From the NCBI RefSeq assembly GCF_014641075.1, contig NZ_BMHP01000004.1, positions 124,001-188,000 of the forward strand: DNA of 64,000 bases, given 5' to 3'. The position numbers were made by a program, and so were the translations under genes. This document shows positions 53,585 to 62,782 of this stretch, in pieces; position 1 is the stretch's first letter; each line of letters begins with the position of its first letter. The DNA comes from Paenibacillus nasutitermitis (GTDB lineage Bacteria; Bacillota; Bacilli; Paenibacillales; Paenibacillaceae). Under the pieces are notes generated by a model. That model was given only the letters and a program-made list of their open reading frames with translations. It was not told the origin of the DNA and made no database searches.

Positions 53585-54190
53585 CTACTTCAAATGATAG
53601 CGGGCTTCGACCTTTTTGCCGCCCAGCCACATTCCGAGAATCAGTAAAACGGTCAATACGGGGCGCCAGGGCTCCTCGGCGATGCTGCTGATATCAAAGC
53701 TCAGGAGCGAGACGCTGAGAATCATGACCGCCTTCCCCAGCATGATGGCCAGCATGAAAGAGCGGAAGGATACGTTGCTGAGCCCGGATACAATATTAAT
53801 GAGTGCGGAAGGGGAAAAAGGGAAGCAGGCCAGAAAGAAAATAGGCGTGAAGCCTTTGTGTTCAATCCATTCGAAAAACCGGATGCTTTTTGGAAAACGC
53901 CTCCGGATCCAGCTGCCAAACCGCCTTCCCGGCTTGCGGGCAAGCCAGAACAGCAGGAAGGCGCCGGCGCATACGCCGATCCATGAATAAAGCGAACCCA
54001 GCCAGAAACCGTAAATATTGGCGTTGGCCGCCACGAAGACGAGCAGCGGCAGAATGGGAAGAAACGATTCCAGAAACGGCAGGAAAATGCCCGGTAGCGG
54101 TCCATAAGAAGAGTAGCTTCTCAATGTGCGTTGAAGATGCTCCAGATCGATCTGCTTCAACTGGTGAATCCATTCATGTAGTTGACCCAT
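53585..54190 (-). CDS. VTT-domain (DedA/TMEM64-like) membrane protein
   Basis: 201 residues, AGGAGGAATGGG before the ATG. Five to six membrane segments; GPLPGIFLPFLESFLPILPLLVFVAANANIYG and CFPFSPSALINIVSGLSNVSFRSFM match the VTT (TVP38/TMEM64/DedA) family including the conserved F..R and G motifs. Some members flip or scramble lipids. It lies 16 bases after the MFS gene, so the two are probably cotranscribed. Confidence 0.9.
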   Translation of the reverse strand: MGQLHEWIHQLKQIDLEHLQRTLRSYSSYGPLPGIFLPFLESFLPILPLLVFVAANANIYGFWLGSLYSWIGVCAGAFLLFWLARKPGRRFGSWIRRRFPKSIRFFEWIEHKGFTPIFFLACFPFSPSALINIVSGLSNVSFRSFMLAIMLGKAVMILSVSLLSFDISSIAEEPWRPVLTVLLILGMWLGGKKVEARYHLK

Positions 54191-54206
54191 AAACCCATTC
54201 CTCCTG

Positions 54207-55397
54207 CTATTTCACACGGGTGCCATTATCCGCGAACGCACGGAACGGGAACCATATATAGAAAAATCCGATAACCACAAACATGACTGCGCTCGCCCAG
54301 ATGACGAGCGATTCACCGTGCCAGGAGGCCAGCGTTCCGCCCACGACAGGTCCCAGCATTCCTCCGACCCCTTCGACCGTGGAGAAGATGCCCCAGCCAA
54401 GACCCTGCTGCATGGGAGGCACATAGTTAGCCAGCAGCGCGTTCCAGGCGGGCAGCAGCGTGGCATAAGAAAAGCCGAGCACGCAGGCCAGCAGAATGCT
54501 TTCCCACAACGGAGGTGCCATGCCGATCAAGTACAGCGCGATTCCAATGCCGCCGAACCCGAGCACTAGGAACCACTTCTTGCCGCCAAGCTTGTCCGAC
54601 AAGCGCCCGAGCGGAATCAGACTAAGCACCGTGAAGGCTCCCCCTGCCAGCAGCAGCATGGAATACTGCGTACCGCTCATCCCCAGGTGCTTCTCGGCAA
54701 AGCTGGGCAGAATCGGTACCAGCATGCCGGCTCCCATCGTCTGAAGCACCATGCCGGGAAGAAGCAGGCGCATATGGCCAAGTCTTTCCTTGAGGATAGC
54801 GAACTGTTCACGCAGAGGCAGCGACGTGACCGCATTATTCTGCCGGTTGCTGATGAATAAGGAGAGAATCCAGGCGGCAAAGGAGAGTCCCAGAAGCAAG
54901 TAGTAGGGAAACTTCGTGCTGTAATCCAGCAAAATATTGCAAACGACAGGTCCGGAGCCAAGTCCGATAAACCAGATCGTATACAGGAAACCCATTTGTG
55001 TGGCCCGCTGTTCCTCGGAGACCTTTGTCAGGCATACGATCCATATCGGGGAAATGCCTACGCCATAGACGCCTGCCGCTACAATGAAAATCCACGGCTG
55101 GGAGGCAAATTGGAATAGCAGCACGCCGGCCAAAGAGAATAACAGACCGGTATGGACGATGAAGCGGATGGAGAAACGGTCCAGCAAATACCCGATGGCC
55201 ATTTTCAGCATCGTATCAATCAGGTAGTGGGCGGTAATTGCCACACCTATTATATCAAGTGTGAGGCCAAGCGTTTTTTCCCCGAATATAGGCAGAAAGC
55301 TGATCAACATGGCGCCACGCACAAATTCTACCAGAAATAAAATCACCGAAAATAAAATGATTTCCGGTCCAAACCATCGTTTGCGTATCGTACTCAC
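54207..55397 (-). CDS. MFS transporter
   Basis: 396 residues; GTG 55397 is the only start in the open frame, and the AGGAG just before it overlaps the start. Twelve membrane segments; LLDRFSIRFIVHTG and GRLSDKLGGKKWFLV are the two halves' A-motif loops of the major facilitator superfamily. Sequence resembles YfcJ/multidrug-type exporters. Substrate unknown. The VTT gene follows closely. Confidence 0.88.
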   Translation of the reverse strand: MSTIRKRWFGPEIILFSVILFLVEFVRGAMLISFLPIFGEKTLGLTLDIIGVAITAHYLIDTMLKMAIGYLLDRFSIRFIVHTGLLFSLAGVLLFQFASQPWIFIVAAGVYGVGISPIWIVCLTKVSEEQRATQMGFLYTIWFIGLGSGPVVCNILLDYSTKFPYYLLLGLSFAAWILSLFISNRQNNAVTSLPLREQFAILKERLGHMRLLLPGMVLQTMGAGMLVPILPSFAEKHLGMSGTQYSMLLLAGGAFTVLSLIPLGRLSDKLGGKKWFLVLGFGGIGIALYLIGMAPPLWESILLACVLGFSYATLLPAWNALLANYVPPMQQGLGWGIFSTVEGVGGMLGPVVGGTLASWHGESLVIWASAVMFVVIGFFYIWFPFRAFADNGTRVK

Positions 55398-55719
55398 TCC
55401 TAAAAGGTCCGAATCAGCGCCGGTGCTTATAGAGGTATCGGAATTTTCAGCCGATTACCCGCTCTTTGCAGGAAGGGCGCTTCTACCATTATATGCAAGT
55501 CGGGGCAAAAGTCCAAGAAAGAGCATCCCCGAAGCAATGGAGTGATTATATATTAAACGAAAGAAAAGGAAAATAAGCTTCATTTTTTATTAAAAATTCA
55601 TTCACCGTTGAAAATTTACCGGAACGCCGAAAACAATAGCGATTTAGAGCAGGAGCGCCGCATGTTGAAGTGGAATAGTTCATTATAGAATAGACCAATC
55701 TGACAAGGGGCGAATGTAA
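55398..55719. other. 322-base gene-free stretch before GH32
   Basis: The region is A/T-rich around 55540-55700 and should hold the divergent promoters of the MFS and GH32 genes. No clear -35/-10 pair, cre site or hairpin stands out. The GH32 start has CAAGGGG 12 bases upstream. Confidence 0.4.
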
Positions 55720-57120
55720 ATGGATCTTTATCGGCCGATTTATCATTTTATGCCGGAGCGGAACTGGATGAACGATCCCAACGGTCCGCTTTTTTACAAA
55801 GGCGACTATCATCTGTTCTACCAGCATAATCCGTATTCCGATCAATGGGACACGATGCACTGGGGGCATGCGAGGAGCAGGGACCTCATCCATTGGGAGC
55901 ATCTGCCTGTTGCGCTAGCGCCTTCAAATGATCGTGGGGAGCATCATTGTTTCTCCGGCTGTGCCGTTATCGGCGACGATGGACTTCCTGTCATTTTTTA
56001 TACCAGTATCGGAATCGGCGAGCGGAATGCTGCCACAGGCGCGGAGCAGTGGATGGCGGTCAGCCATGACGATATGCTCACTTGGGAGAAACCGGCTGCA
56101 AACCCAGTCATGACGGCCGACATTCATGGGGGAATGGTTGTAACAGAATGGCGGGACCCTTATGTCTGGAAGGAGAACGGGGTATGGCTGATGGTCGTCG
56201 GAGGCAGTCATGAAGGCCGGGGATGCGCGTTATTATATCGTTCGGATAATTTGAGGGACTGGACCTTCCTGCATATTTTACATGAAGGGGCGGAGCAGAT
56301 CTGGGAGTGCCCCAATTTCTTCCCTCTTGGAGATAAGCATGTACTGATTTATTCCCCGAACGGTCCGGTGCAGTATAGTATCGGCAGCTTCAATGAGGAT
56401 ATGACCTTTACCCCGGAGCAAAGCGGGATAATCGATTTCAGCGGCTGGGAGGGCTATTATGCCCCGAACGGTCTGCTGGATGATAAAGGCAGGCGGGTGC
56501 TGTGGGGGTGGCTGCCAGAAGCTTCGCGCGGCGAGTTCAAGGGGGCTGCAGGCTGGTCGGGCGCGCAGTCGCTGCCGCGTATTCTCTCCCTGGACGGTGA
56601 AGGCGGGCTGCGCATGGAGCCGGCCCCCGAGCTTGCCGTGCTGCGCGGGACTCCGGTATCGCTTCGGGACCTGAGGTTAAGTGGACCCGATTGGGATACG
56701 GGCGTGAGAGGAAGAGCCTTTGAAATCGCCGCAGAGTTCGAGCTGTTGTCGGGACCGATTGGTATCAGTGTGCTGCGTTCCCCGGACGGACAGGAAGAGA
56801 CCGTCTTCTCGATCGATCCCGTTGACGGCGTCTTTACAATCTCGCGTACCAGGTCCAGCCTATCGTCCGAGCCCCATAAGACGGATGTAACAGGGCGGAT
56901 CGATCTGGAGGGAAGCAGCAGGGTATCGCTGCGGTTATTCGTGGATCATTCTGTCGTGGAGGTATTTGTAAACGGCAGACAATGTATAACGGCTCGGGTT
57001 TATCCTGTACTGGAGAGCAGCGAAGGTGTGTACATAGGAGTTCCCCGGGGAGCCGAGGCGCTCATCCATTCCATGGATATCTGGCCGATGCGGCCGATCG
57101 GGCAGCAAACAGAACGCTAG
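55720..57120 (+). CDS. GH32 beta-fructosidase (sucrose/fructan hydrolase), intracellular
   Basis: 466 residues. Catalytic triad of family 32: nucleophile Asp19 in WMNDPNG, Asp146 in WRDPYVW, acid/base Glu196 in IWECPNFF. The five-bladed propeller is followed by the C-terminal beta sandwich (SVVEVFVNGRQCITARVYP). No signal peptide, so it works in the cytoplasm on imported sucrose, sucrose-phosphate or small fructans. No transporter or regulator lies beside it. Terminator follows. Confidence 0.95.
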   Translation: MDLYRPIYHFMPERNWMNDPNGPLFYKGDYHLFYQHNPYSDQWDTMHWGHARSRDLIHWEHLPVALAPSNDRGEHHCFSGCAVIGDDGLPVIFYTSIGIGERNAATGAEQWMAVSHDDMLTWEKPAANPVMTADIHGGMVVTEWRDPYVWKENGVWLMVVGGSHEGRGCALLYRSDNLRDWTFLHILHEGAEQIWECPNFFPLGDKHVLIYSPNGPVQYSIGSFNEDMTFTPEQSGIIDFSGWEGYYAPNGLLDDKGRRVLWGWLPEASRGEFKGAAGWSGAQSLPRILSLDGEGGLRMEPAPELAVLRGTPVSLRDLRLSGPDWDTGVRGRAFEIAAEFELLSGPIGISVLRSPDGQEETVFSIDPVDGVFTISRTRSSLSSEPHKTDVTGRIDLEGSSRVSLRLFVDHSVVEVFVNGRQCITARVYPVLESSEGVYIGVPRGAEALIHSMDIWPMRPIGQQTER

Positions 57121-57131
57121 GAAAAATGGAC

Positions 57132-57170
57132 AAGAGGGTCCCCCTGCTGGCACTTCGGGGGACCCTCTTT
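57132..57170. terminator. Bidirectional terminator
   Basis: AGAGGGTCCCCC (57133-57144) pairs perfectly with GGGGGACCCTCT (57157-57168), then TTGTTT. Confidence 0.85.
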
Positions 57171-57309
57171 GTTTGGCGGCATGCCGTAAGACGGCTTCCC
57201 GCATTATTGGCATCATGGGCTCTTTCATCCCGCAGGCAGCTGCCAGTAACGCTTGCGCTTCGTACGAATGAAGGAGGTCTAACGCGGGACGCCATGCTGC
57301 GCCTCCTAT

Positions 57310-58584
57310 TCAAATCAACAAATTAAAGAGCAGCGGATCCTTGTTCAGCTCCAGGAACTGCAGGTCTTTCTTGCGCATCCGCTCGACCAGCGGTTCGTAG
57401 TCCTCCCGGTGCTTGAGCTCGATGCCCACCAGCGCGGGGCCGTTGTCCTTGTTGTGTTTTTTTGTATATTCGAATCTTGCAATATCGTCCTCCGGCCCGA
57501 GCACCTCGTCGAGAAACTCGCGCAGCGCTCCTGCCCGTTGCGGGAAATTAACCATGAAGTAGTGCTTCAATCCTTCGAACATCATGGAGCGTTCCTTGAT
57601 TTCCTGCATCCGGTCCACATCGTTGTTGCCGCCACTGATGATGCAAACAACCGTTTTGCCGGCTATCTGATCACGGTACAGGTCGAGCGCGGCGATCGGG
57701 AGCGCTCCGGCTGGCTCGGCTACAATGGCATTCTCATTGTACAGGTCCAGCATTGCCGTACACGCTTTGCCTTCCGGTACAAGCAGCACATCGTCGAGCG
57801 TATCGCGGCACATGCGGAAGGTCATATTGCCGACCCGCTTGACCGCGGCACCGTCTACGAACTTGTCGATGGTCTCAAGCGTCCGCACCTCGCCCGCGTC
57901 CAGCGATACCCGCATGGATGGCGCTCCTTCCGGCTCGACCCCGATCAGGCGCGTGCCCGGCGAAACCGCCTTGACGTAAGCGCCGACTCCTGCCGCAAGA
58001 CCTCCTCCTCCGACCGTCAGGAAGATAAAATCCGGCGCTGTCTCCACCGACTCCATAATTTCTTTGCCGATCGTCCCGTTCCCCGCTATGATCTTCGGGT
58101 CGTCGAAGGGATGGATGAAGGCCAGATCATCCTTGCGGCTGGCTTCGATTGCTTCATTGAAGGCATCGTCGAAGGTATCTCCGGTCAGAATGATCTCGAC
58201 ATCGGGACCGCCGAAGAATGCCACCTGATTGACTTTCTGCCGCGGCGTGGTGCTGGGCATGTAGATTTTGCCCGGAATTCCAAGTGCCTGGCAGGAGTAC
58301 GCCACTCCTTGCGCGTGATTGCCGGCGCTGGCGCAGACTACGCCGCGGGCCAGCCGTTCGGCCGGCAGCGACTTCATCATATGATAGGCGCCTCGCAGCT
58401 TGAAGGATCGTACAACCTGCAGATCCTCGCGCTTGAGCAGCACGGTGCACCCGTAACGGGCGGAAAGCACGCGGTTGTGGAGGAGGGGAGTCCTGGCAGC
58501 CACCTCCTTGATATGCATCTGTGCCTGCGCAATTTCGGTAAGGCCGACGGTATAGTTATTGGTTTGAAGGGGTTCGTTCGTCAT
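57310..58584 (-). CDS. ilvA: Threonine dehydratase, biosynthetic
   Basis: 424 residues. PLP-binding Lys62 in RSFKLRGA, the phosphate-binding VGGGGLAAG loop and the SAGNHAQG substrate loop are intact. A C-terminal ACT-like regulatory region (~340-424, HYFMVNFPQRAGALREFL) with a single domain matches the Bacillus-type short IlvA. It converts threonine to 2-oxobutanoate, the first step to isoleucine. A T-box leader with an Ile (AUU) specifier precedes it on the same strand, fitting feedback by uncharged tRNA-Ile. Confidence 0.97.
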   Translation of the reverse strand: MTNEPLQTNNYTVGLTEIAQAQMHIKEVAARTPLLHNRVLSARYGCTVLLKREDLQVVRSFKLRGAYHMMKSLPAERLARGVVCASAGNHAQGVAYSCQALGIPGKIYMPSTTPRQKVNQVAFFGGPDVEIILTGDTFDDAFNEAIEASRKDDLAFIHPFDDPKIIAGNGTIGKEIMESVETAPDFIFLTVGGGGLAAGVGAYVKAVSPGTRLIGVEPEGAPSMRVSLDAGEVRTLETIDKFVDGAAVKRVGNMTFRMCRDTLDDVLLVPEGKACTAMLDLYNENAIVAEPAGALPIAALDLYRDQIAGKTVVCIISGGNNDVDRMQEIKERSMMFEGLKHYFMVNFPQRAGALREFLDEVLGPEDDIARFEYTKKHNKDNGPALVGIELKHREDYEPLVERMRKKDLQFLELNKDPLLFNLLI

Positions 58585-58635
58585 ATTGCCTCTCGCCTCG
58601 CTTTCTTATTCCTGCAGTCGGTTTTCCTCTATAAA

Positions 58636-58976
58636 AAACAAAAAAACCCGCCCCATAAGGGACGAGATGCATCTCGTGTTACCACCCTAGTTCCGCTTGC
58701 CACCCCACCAGGGAGCGCGCAAGGACGGCGCTTAGTCGCGTACCAACATACGCGCTCCGTATAACGGCGGATTCCGTCCAGGCTTAGTGTTTCCCTCAGC
58801 CCTTGCGAAAGGACGGAAAGGCGCATCAGCGCATGTGGGAAATGTTCAGCACGGCTTCTTCGGGAGGATGTGTCAATTGACGGCAAACGTTGGCTTGCAG
58901 CGGTATGCCAACTCTCTGTGGATTGCCCGGTTCAAATGCACGTGTTCCCATCAGCGAATTTCTATGAAAATCAGTT
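58636..58976 (-). ncRNA. T-box riboswitch, isoleucine specifier, upstream of ilvA
   Basis: On the - strand the T-box core AGGGTGGTAACACG lies at 58688-58675; its UGGU pairs with the ACCA end of uncharged tRNA. An AGAGAG bulge and distal loop of stem I are seen near 58918-58880. The 3' side of stem I has GAAC followed by ATT (58843-58841), the Ile codon AUU. A terminator stem CGTCCC/GGGGCG and T run end the element at ~58640. Uncharged tRNA-Ile should allow ilvA transcription. Confidence 0.85.
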
Positions 58977-58982
58977 ATTATT

Positions 58983-59011
58983 GTTATACTCCGGCAGCTG
59001 TGAATTGTCAA
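58983..59011 (-). promoter_or_regulatory. Promoter of T-box/ilvA transcript
   Basis: TTGACA (59011-59006) and TATAAC (58988-58983) on the - strand, 17-base spacer. Confidence 0.7.
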
Positions 59012-59221
59012 CCGGTAATTGCCGCTAATCGAGGCGTTCTTCCAGCAAGAAACGGCGGTCGCCGTCCATTTTATTTATTCTTGCATATCCTTCAAGCAGA
59101 ATTCATAGATTACTTAAATGCCCATACCAGAAACAGAAATATATATAAATATCAGGAATTTGTTTATTCTCGCCGTTTACGGAAGACGGGTATTCATATC
59201 CGGATGGAGAGGGGATTGTTT

Positions 59222-60424
59222 ATGGAGGATTCATCAAAGCACCTGCCGGGCGAAGTCAAGAACAATATGCCGGAGCCGATACGCAGCGATGGAGCCGGGG
59301 CGACAGACAGGGGACCGCGCGATGGGATGCGCGATCTTGAGAATCCGGATATGCTGGTACCTCCGGAGACGGATGCAGGGCTCTTGCCCAACCTGAAGTT
59401 CTCGTTCTCCGATACCCATATGCAGCTGAATCACGGAGGGTGGTCACGGGAAATTACAGTCCGGGATTTTCCTGTCTCCACCACGCTTGCGGGAGTGAAT
59501 ATGAGGCTGACTCCGGGAGGGGTGCGCGAGCTGCACTGGCATCAGCAGGCGGAATGGGCGTATATGCTTCTGGGACGGGCCCGTGTCACCTCCGTTGATC
59601 AGGAAGGGCGTAATTTCATTGCTGACGTCGGTCCCGGAGACCTCTGGTATTTTCCGGCAGGGATCCCCCATTCCATCCAGGGTCTTGAAGATGGCTGCGA
59701 ATTCCTGCTGGTCTTCGATGACGGGAGCTTCTCCGATCTGAATACCCTCTCAATTTCCGATTGGTTCGCCCACACGCCCAAGGATGTGCTGTCGGCTAAT
59801 TTCGGCGTGCCGGAAAGTGCCTTTGACGCCATCCCCTCCGGGCAGATCTATATCTATCAGGATGTCGTTCCCGGCCCGCTGGAGAGCCAGAAGGTTCAGT
59901 CGCCTTATGGAACGGTACCGCAGAGCTTTACCCATAGCCTCCTTGCCCAGACACCGGTCAAGACGCCAGGCGGCAGCGTGCGGATTGTGGATTCCTCGAA
60001 CTTTCCAATCTCCAGGACAATTGCGGCCGCGCTGGTTGAGATCGAGCCCGGCGCAATGAGAGAGCTGCATTGGCATCCCAATAATGATGAATGGCAGTAT
60101 TACCTTACCGGGAAGGGACGTATGACCGTATTTGCCGGCAACGGGATAGCGCGCACCTTCGACTATCGGGCAGGGGATGTAGGCTACGTCCCGTTTGCTT
60201 ACGGCCATTATATCCAGAACACAGGCAGTCAAACGTTATGGTTCCTGGAGATGTTCAAGAGCGACCGCTTTGCCGATGTATCTCTCAACCAATGGATGGC
60301 GCTGACACCACGCGAACTCGTGGGAGATAATGTGCGCGTAGGATCGGAAGTGCTGGATGCGCTGCGCAAGGAGAAGTGGCCGGTCGTCAAATATCCGGGC
60401 TTCCCTATCTTTCCAGATAAATAA
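59222..60424 (+). CDS. Bicupin oxalate decarboxylase with altered lid
   Basis: 400 residues from the ATG at 59222, 8 bases after GAGAGGGG. Two Mn-binding cupins: His105, His107, Glu111, His150 and His283, His285, Glu290, His329. IPHSIQGLEDGCEFLLVFDDGSF and the WxAHTPKDV segment match Bacillus OxdC/OxdD. The lid (161-SENST-165 in OxdC) reads SDLNT at 171-175, so the catalytic Glu is Asp and neighbours differ. A ~45-residue hydrophilic N-terminus precedes cupin 1. It converts oxalate to formate and CO2, or possibly oxidises it. Confidence 0.92.
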   Translation: MEDSSKHLPGEVKNNMPEPIRSDGAGATDRGPRDGMRDLENPDMLVPPETDAGLLPNLKFSFSDTHMQLNHGGWSREITVRDFPVSTTLAGVNMRLTPGGVRELHWHQQAEWAYMLLGRARVTSVDQEGRNFIADVGPGDLWYFPAGIPHSIQGLEDGCEFLLVFDDGSFSDLNTLSISDWFAHTPKDVLSANFGVPESAFDAIPSGQIYIYQDVVPGPLESQKVQSPYGTVPQSFTHSLLAQTPVKTPGGSVRIVDSSNFPISRTIAAALVEIEPGAMRELHWHPNNDEWQYYLTGKGRMTVFAGNGIARTFDYRAGDVGYVPFAYGHYIQNTGSQTLWFLEMFKSDRFADVSLNQWMALTPRELVGDNVRVGSEVLDALRKEKWPVVKYPGFPIFPDK

Positions 60425-60486
60425 GGATGGCAATTTTAATTCAAACAGGTTAAGTTGGAATTAATGAAAAGAACGGGGTGATGAGA

Positions 60487-60903
60487 GTGAAAGAAGTACC
60501 GATGCCCTATATTAAAGCCAATCAAGCGGGGATTGTCATTCTGGTGCTTGCCGCATTGGCATTTCGCGAGCCATGGATATTGGCAGCGTTATGGGTGATC
60601 CAGACTGCAGGCCTGCTGCTTGGCGGACAATGGAATTTATTCGTACGGATCGCCAAACCCTACCTTGCCGTGTCAGGCCGCCAGACACAGGCTTTGGAGC
60701 TGCAACGGTTCAACAATACGCTGGCGGTCCTGTTCCTGACGCTGTCGCTCATCGCCTTTGCCCTGGGCTGGACGATTGCGGGTTATGTGTTTGCATTGAT
60801 GCTACTTGCTGCCGCAGGCGCCGCCCTCATGGGAGTCTGCATCGGCTGCGTCGTTTATTTTCAGTACAAACAATTTATCGCCAGAAGACGGCTGCGGACC
60901 TAA
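60487..60903 (+). CDS. DUF4395 membrane protein
   Basis: About 138 residues; GTG 60487 follows GGGGTGAT, though ATG 60481 or 60502 could be used. Four hydrophobic segments (VILVLAALAF; ILAALWVIQTAGLLLGG; LAVLFLTLSLIAFALG; VFALMLLAAAGAALMGVCIGC). The pattern ALELQRFNNTLAVLFLTL and the final CIGCxxYFQ motif match DUF4395, a family often next to thioredoxin-like or membrane proteins. Function unknown. Confidence 0.82.
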   Translation: MKEVPMPYIKANQAGIVILVLAALAFREPWILAALWVIQTAGLLLGGQWNLFVRIAKPYLAVSGRQTQALELQRFNNTLAVLFLTLSLIAFALGWTIAGYVFALMLLAAAGAALMGVCIGCVVYFQYKQFIARRRLRT

Positions 60904-60940
60904 GAAGAAGGTATTGATGATTCTGGCTAATAACATGATG

Positions 60941-60980
60941 AGACAAGGCGCCCTGCCGGGGTGTCTTATTTCAGTTTTTA
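60941..60980 (+). terminator. Possible terminator
   Basis: AGAC..CCC tgcc GGG..GTCT (60941-60966) with G-U pairs and a bulge, then a T-rich run. Confidence 0.45.
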
Positions 60981-61081
60981 ATAAGCATAATCGGCCCTTT
61001 TGGCAGCCGCTTGGGCTCATTCCCGGAATTACAATATCTTCGCGGGGACGTGATATGATACGATAATTGCAGGTGATGAAA

Positions 61082-61753
61082 ATGAAAAAAATATTATACA
61101 TAGAAGACGACCTGGAAATCGGAAAATGGGTTAAGGAAGAGCTGGAGCAAAGGGGATATACGGTAACATGGCTGCTCTCGGGAGATGGGGCGGAAATGGA
61201 AGTGCGCCGCCATGATCTTGTTATCCTCGATGTCATGCTGCCGGGTTTGGATGGTTTCACGGTTGGACAACGCTTGAAAAAAGAATTTCCGAAAACGCCT
61301 GTTATCATGCTGTCAGCCCGAACGGCTGTAGACGATAAGCTTCAGGGATTGCAGTTTGCAGACGATTATTTGACCAAACCGTTCTATCCTGACGAGCTAG
61401 CTGCAAGAATGGACATCCTGCTGAGAAGGTACGCTTCCCATTCGTCGAATACGGTGACGCTCAGGCATATTTGCATTAATCTGTCCGAGAACACAATCCG
61501 GGATGAACGGACAGGGGAAGAAGTCATATTGACAGGCAAGCAGCATCAAATATTGATGTATTTCCTGCGCCATCCGAATCAAATTCTAATGAAAGAGCAG
61601 ATTTATGAGGCGGTTTGGGGAGAGCCGTTTATAGAAGGCGATAAAACCTTGCTGGTCCATATCCGTCATCTCAGAGAAAAGCTGGAATTGAATCCCGGCT
61701 CACCGGAAATTGTGGAAACCATCCGCGGTCTCGGTTACAGGGTGAAGCAATGA
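61082..61753 (+). CDS. OmpR-family response regulator (ABC-linked)
   Basis: 223 residues from the ATG at 61082 (AGGTG upstream). Receiver: IEDD, phospho-Asp in LVILDVMLPG, Lys in YLTKPFYP; the usual GADDY reads FADDY. Winged helix: LTGKQHQILMYFL, HIRHLREKLE. Its stop overlaps the next kinase gene. A BcrA-type ABC transporter operon lies 180 bases beyond, with OmpR-style direct repeats in its promoter region, so this pair likely controls that transporter. Confidence 0.92.
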   Translation: MKKILYIEDDLEIGKWVKEELEQRGYTVTWLLSGDGAEMEVRRHDLVILDVMLPGLDGFTVGQRLKKEFPKTPVIMLSARTAVDDKLQGLQFADDYLTKPFYPDELAARMDILLRRYASHSSNTVTLRHICINLSENTIRDERTGEEVILTGKQHQILMYFLRHPNQILMKEQIYEAVWGEPFIEGDKTLLVHIRHLREKLELNPGSPEIVETIRGLGYRVKQ

Positions 61754-62757
61754 AGCCGAAAAAATCATTATTGAATCAATATTTATTGTTTAACTTTTTG
61801 ACGGTAACCATTCTGCCCTTTTCTGTTCTGATTGTAATGACCGGCATTTCTCCAACGGCGCTGGAAGAAGGAGGCGCCACGCAATATCATAGTTCCATCA
61901 TCCTTATCGGATCTATTTTGGGAACCTTTATACTGATCTCTTGGCTATTTTTTTATCGAATAAGAAAGAGGCTGCTGCGTTTGCAGGGAGCAATGGCACG
62001 ACAGTCCGATAACGGGATTCCTCACCCGGTCTCTATCGAGAAGAGGGATGAGATTGGTCAGCTGGAGGTCTCATTCAACAATATGATCCAGGAACTTGAG
62101 ACCAGCCGGCACCGAGAAAAAGAGGAAGAAGGCCTCAGAAGACAGCTGATTGCGAACTTGTCGCATGATTTACGAACGCCTATTACCGCCATCAGAGGTC
62201 ATGCCTATCGTTTGAAGAAAGAACCGTTAAGTGTGAAGGGTCAGGAGTCGCTGGACTCCATAGATACGAAAATAACCCATCTCGGGCAATTGATTGAAAA
62301 TCTTCTCTCTTATACGTTATTGACTTCGGGGAAGTATCCTTACCGCCCGGTAGAGAGCGATATCGTACGATTGGTGAGAACATCCTTTGCCGCGTGGTAT
62401 CCCGTCTTTGAGAATATGGGTTTTTGCATCGAGCTGGAATTACCGGAAACCACATTTAAATGGAAAGTTGACCCCCAATGGATGGAACGGATGCTGGACA
62501 ATCTGTTTCAGAATATTCTCCGGCATGCGAAAGACGGAAAATATATAGGAATACAAGTTGAAACGAAATTGCAGCGGATTATTATCGAAGACCGAGGGCC
62601 GGGAATGAACGGTGAATCGGCTGAAAAAGGAGCCGGAATCGGTCTTTCGATAGCGGATTTGATGCGTCAGGAAATGAAGCTCCACTGGGAATTTGAAACG
62701 AATGCAGGCGGAACGAAGATTCTTATTGGCAAACGAATACAGGAAAATGGGGGCTGA
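61750..62757 (+). CDS. Sensor histidine kinase (ABC-linked)
   Basis: 335 residues. Two membrane segments (~12-34, ~48-70) enclose a very short external loop. HAMP, then HisKA (IANLSHDLRTPITAIRGHAYRL) and HATPase with NLFQNILRHA, DRGPGM and GAGIGLSIADLM. The small loop is typical of kinases that respond to antimicrobial peptides through a partner ABC transporter. Upstream of a BcrA-like transporter, separated by a terminator. Confidence 0.92.
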   Translation: MKPKKSLLNQYLLFNFLTVTILPFSVLIVMTGISPTALEEGGATQYHSSIILIGSILGTFILISWLFFYRIRKRLLRLQGAMARQSDNGIPHPVSIEKRDEIGQLEVSFNNMIQELETSRHREKEEEGLRRQLIANLSHDLRTPITAIRGHAYRLKKEPLSVKGQESLDSIDTKITHLGQLIENLLSYTLLTSGKYPYRPVESDIVRLVRTSFAAWYPVFENMGFCIELELPETTFKWKVDPQWMERMLDNLFQNILRHAKDGKYIGIQVETKLQRIIIEDRGPGMNGESAEKGAGIGLSIADLMRQEMKLHWEFETNAGGTKILIGKRIQENGG

Positions 62758-62779
62758 AGCTGGTTTTCAGCCTCTTTTT
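62752..62779 (+). terminator. Terminator between kinase and ABC genes
   Basis: GGCTGAA (62752-62758) pairs with TTCAGCC (62766-62772), then TCTTTTTC. It overlaps the kinase stop codon. Confidence 0.75.
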
Positions 62780-62782
62780 CTT

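Noticed and set aside
57409..58764. 451-codon open frame on the + strand opposite ilvA and its T-box
   Set aside because: Antisense to a textbook threonine dehydratase; product shows no motifs. The + strand frame continuing through the T-box into the oxalate decarboxylase gene is likewise only upstream read-through; the real start is at 59222.
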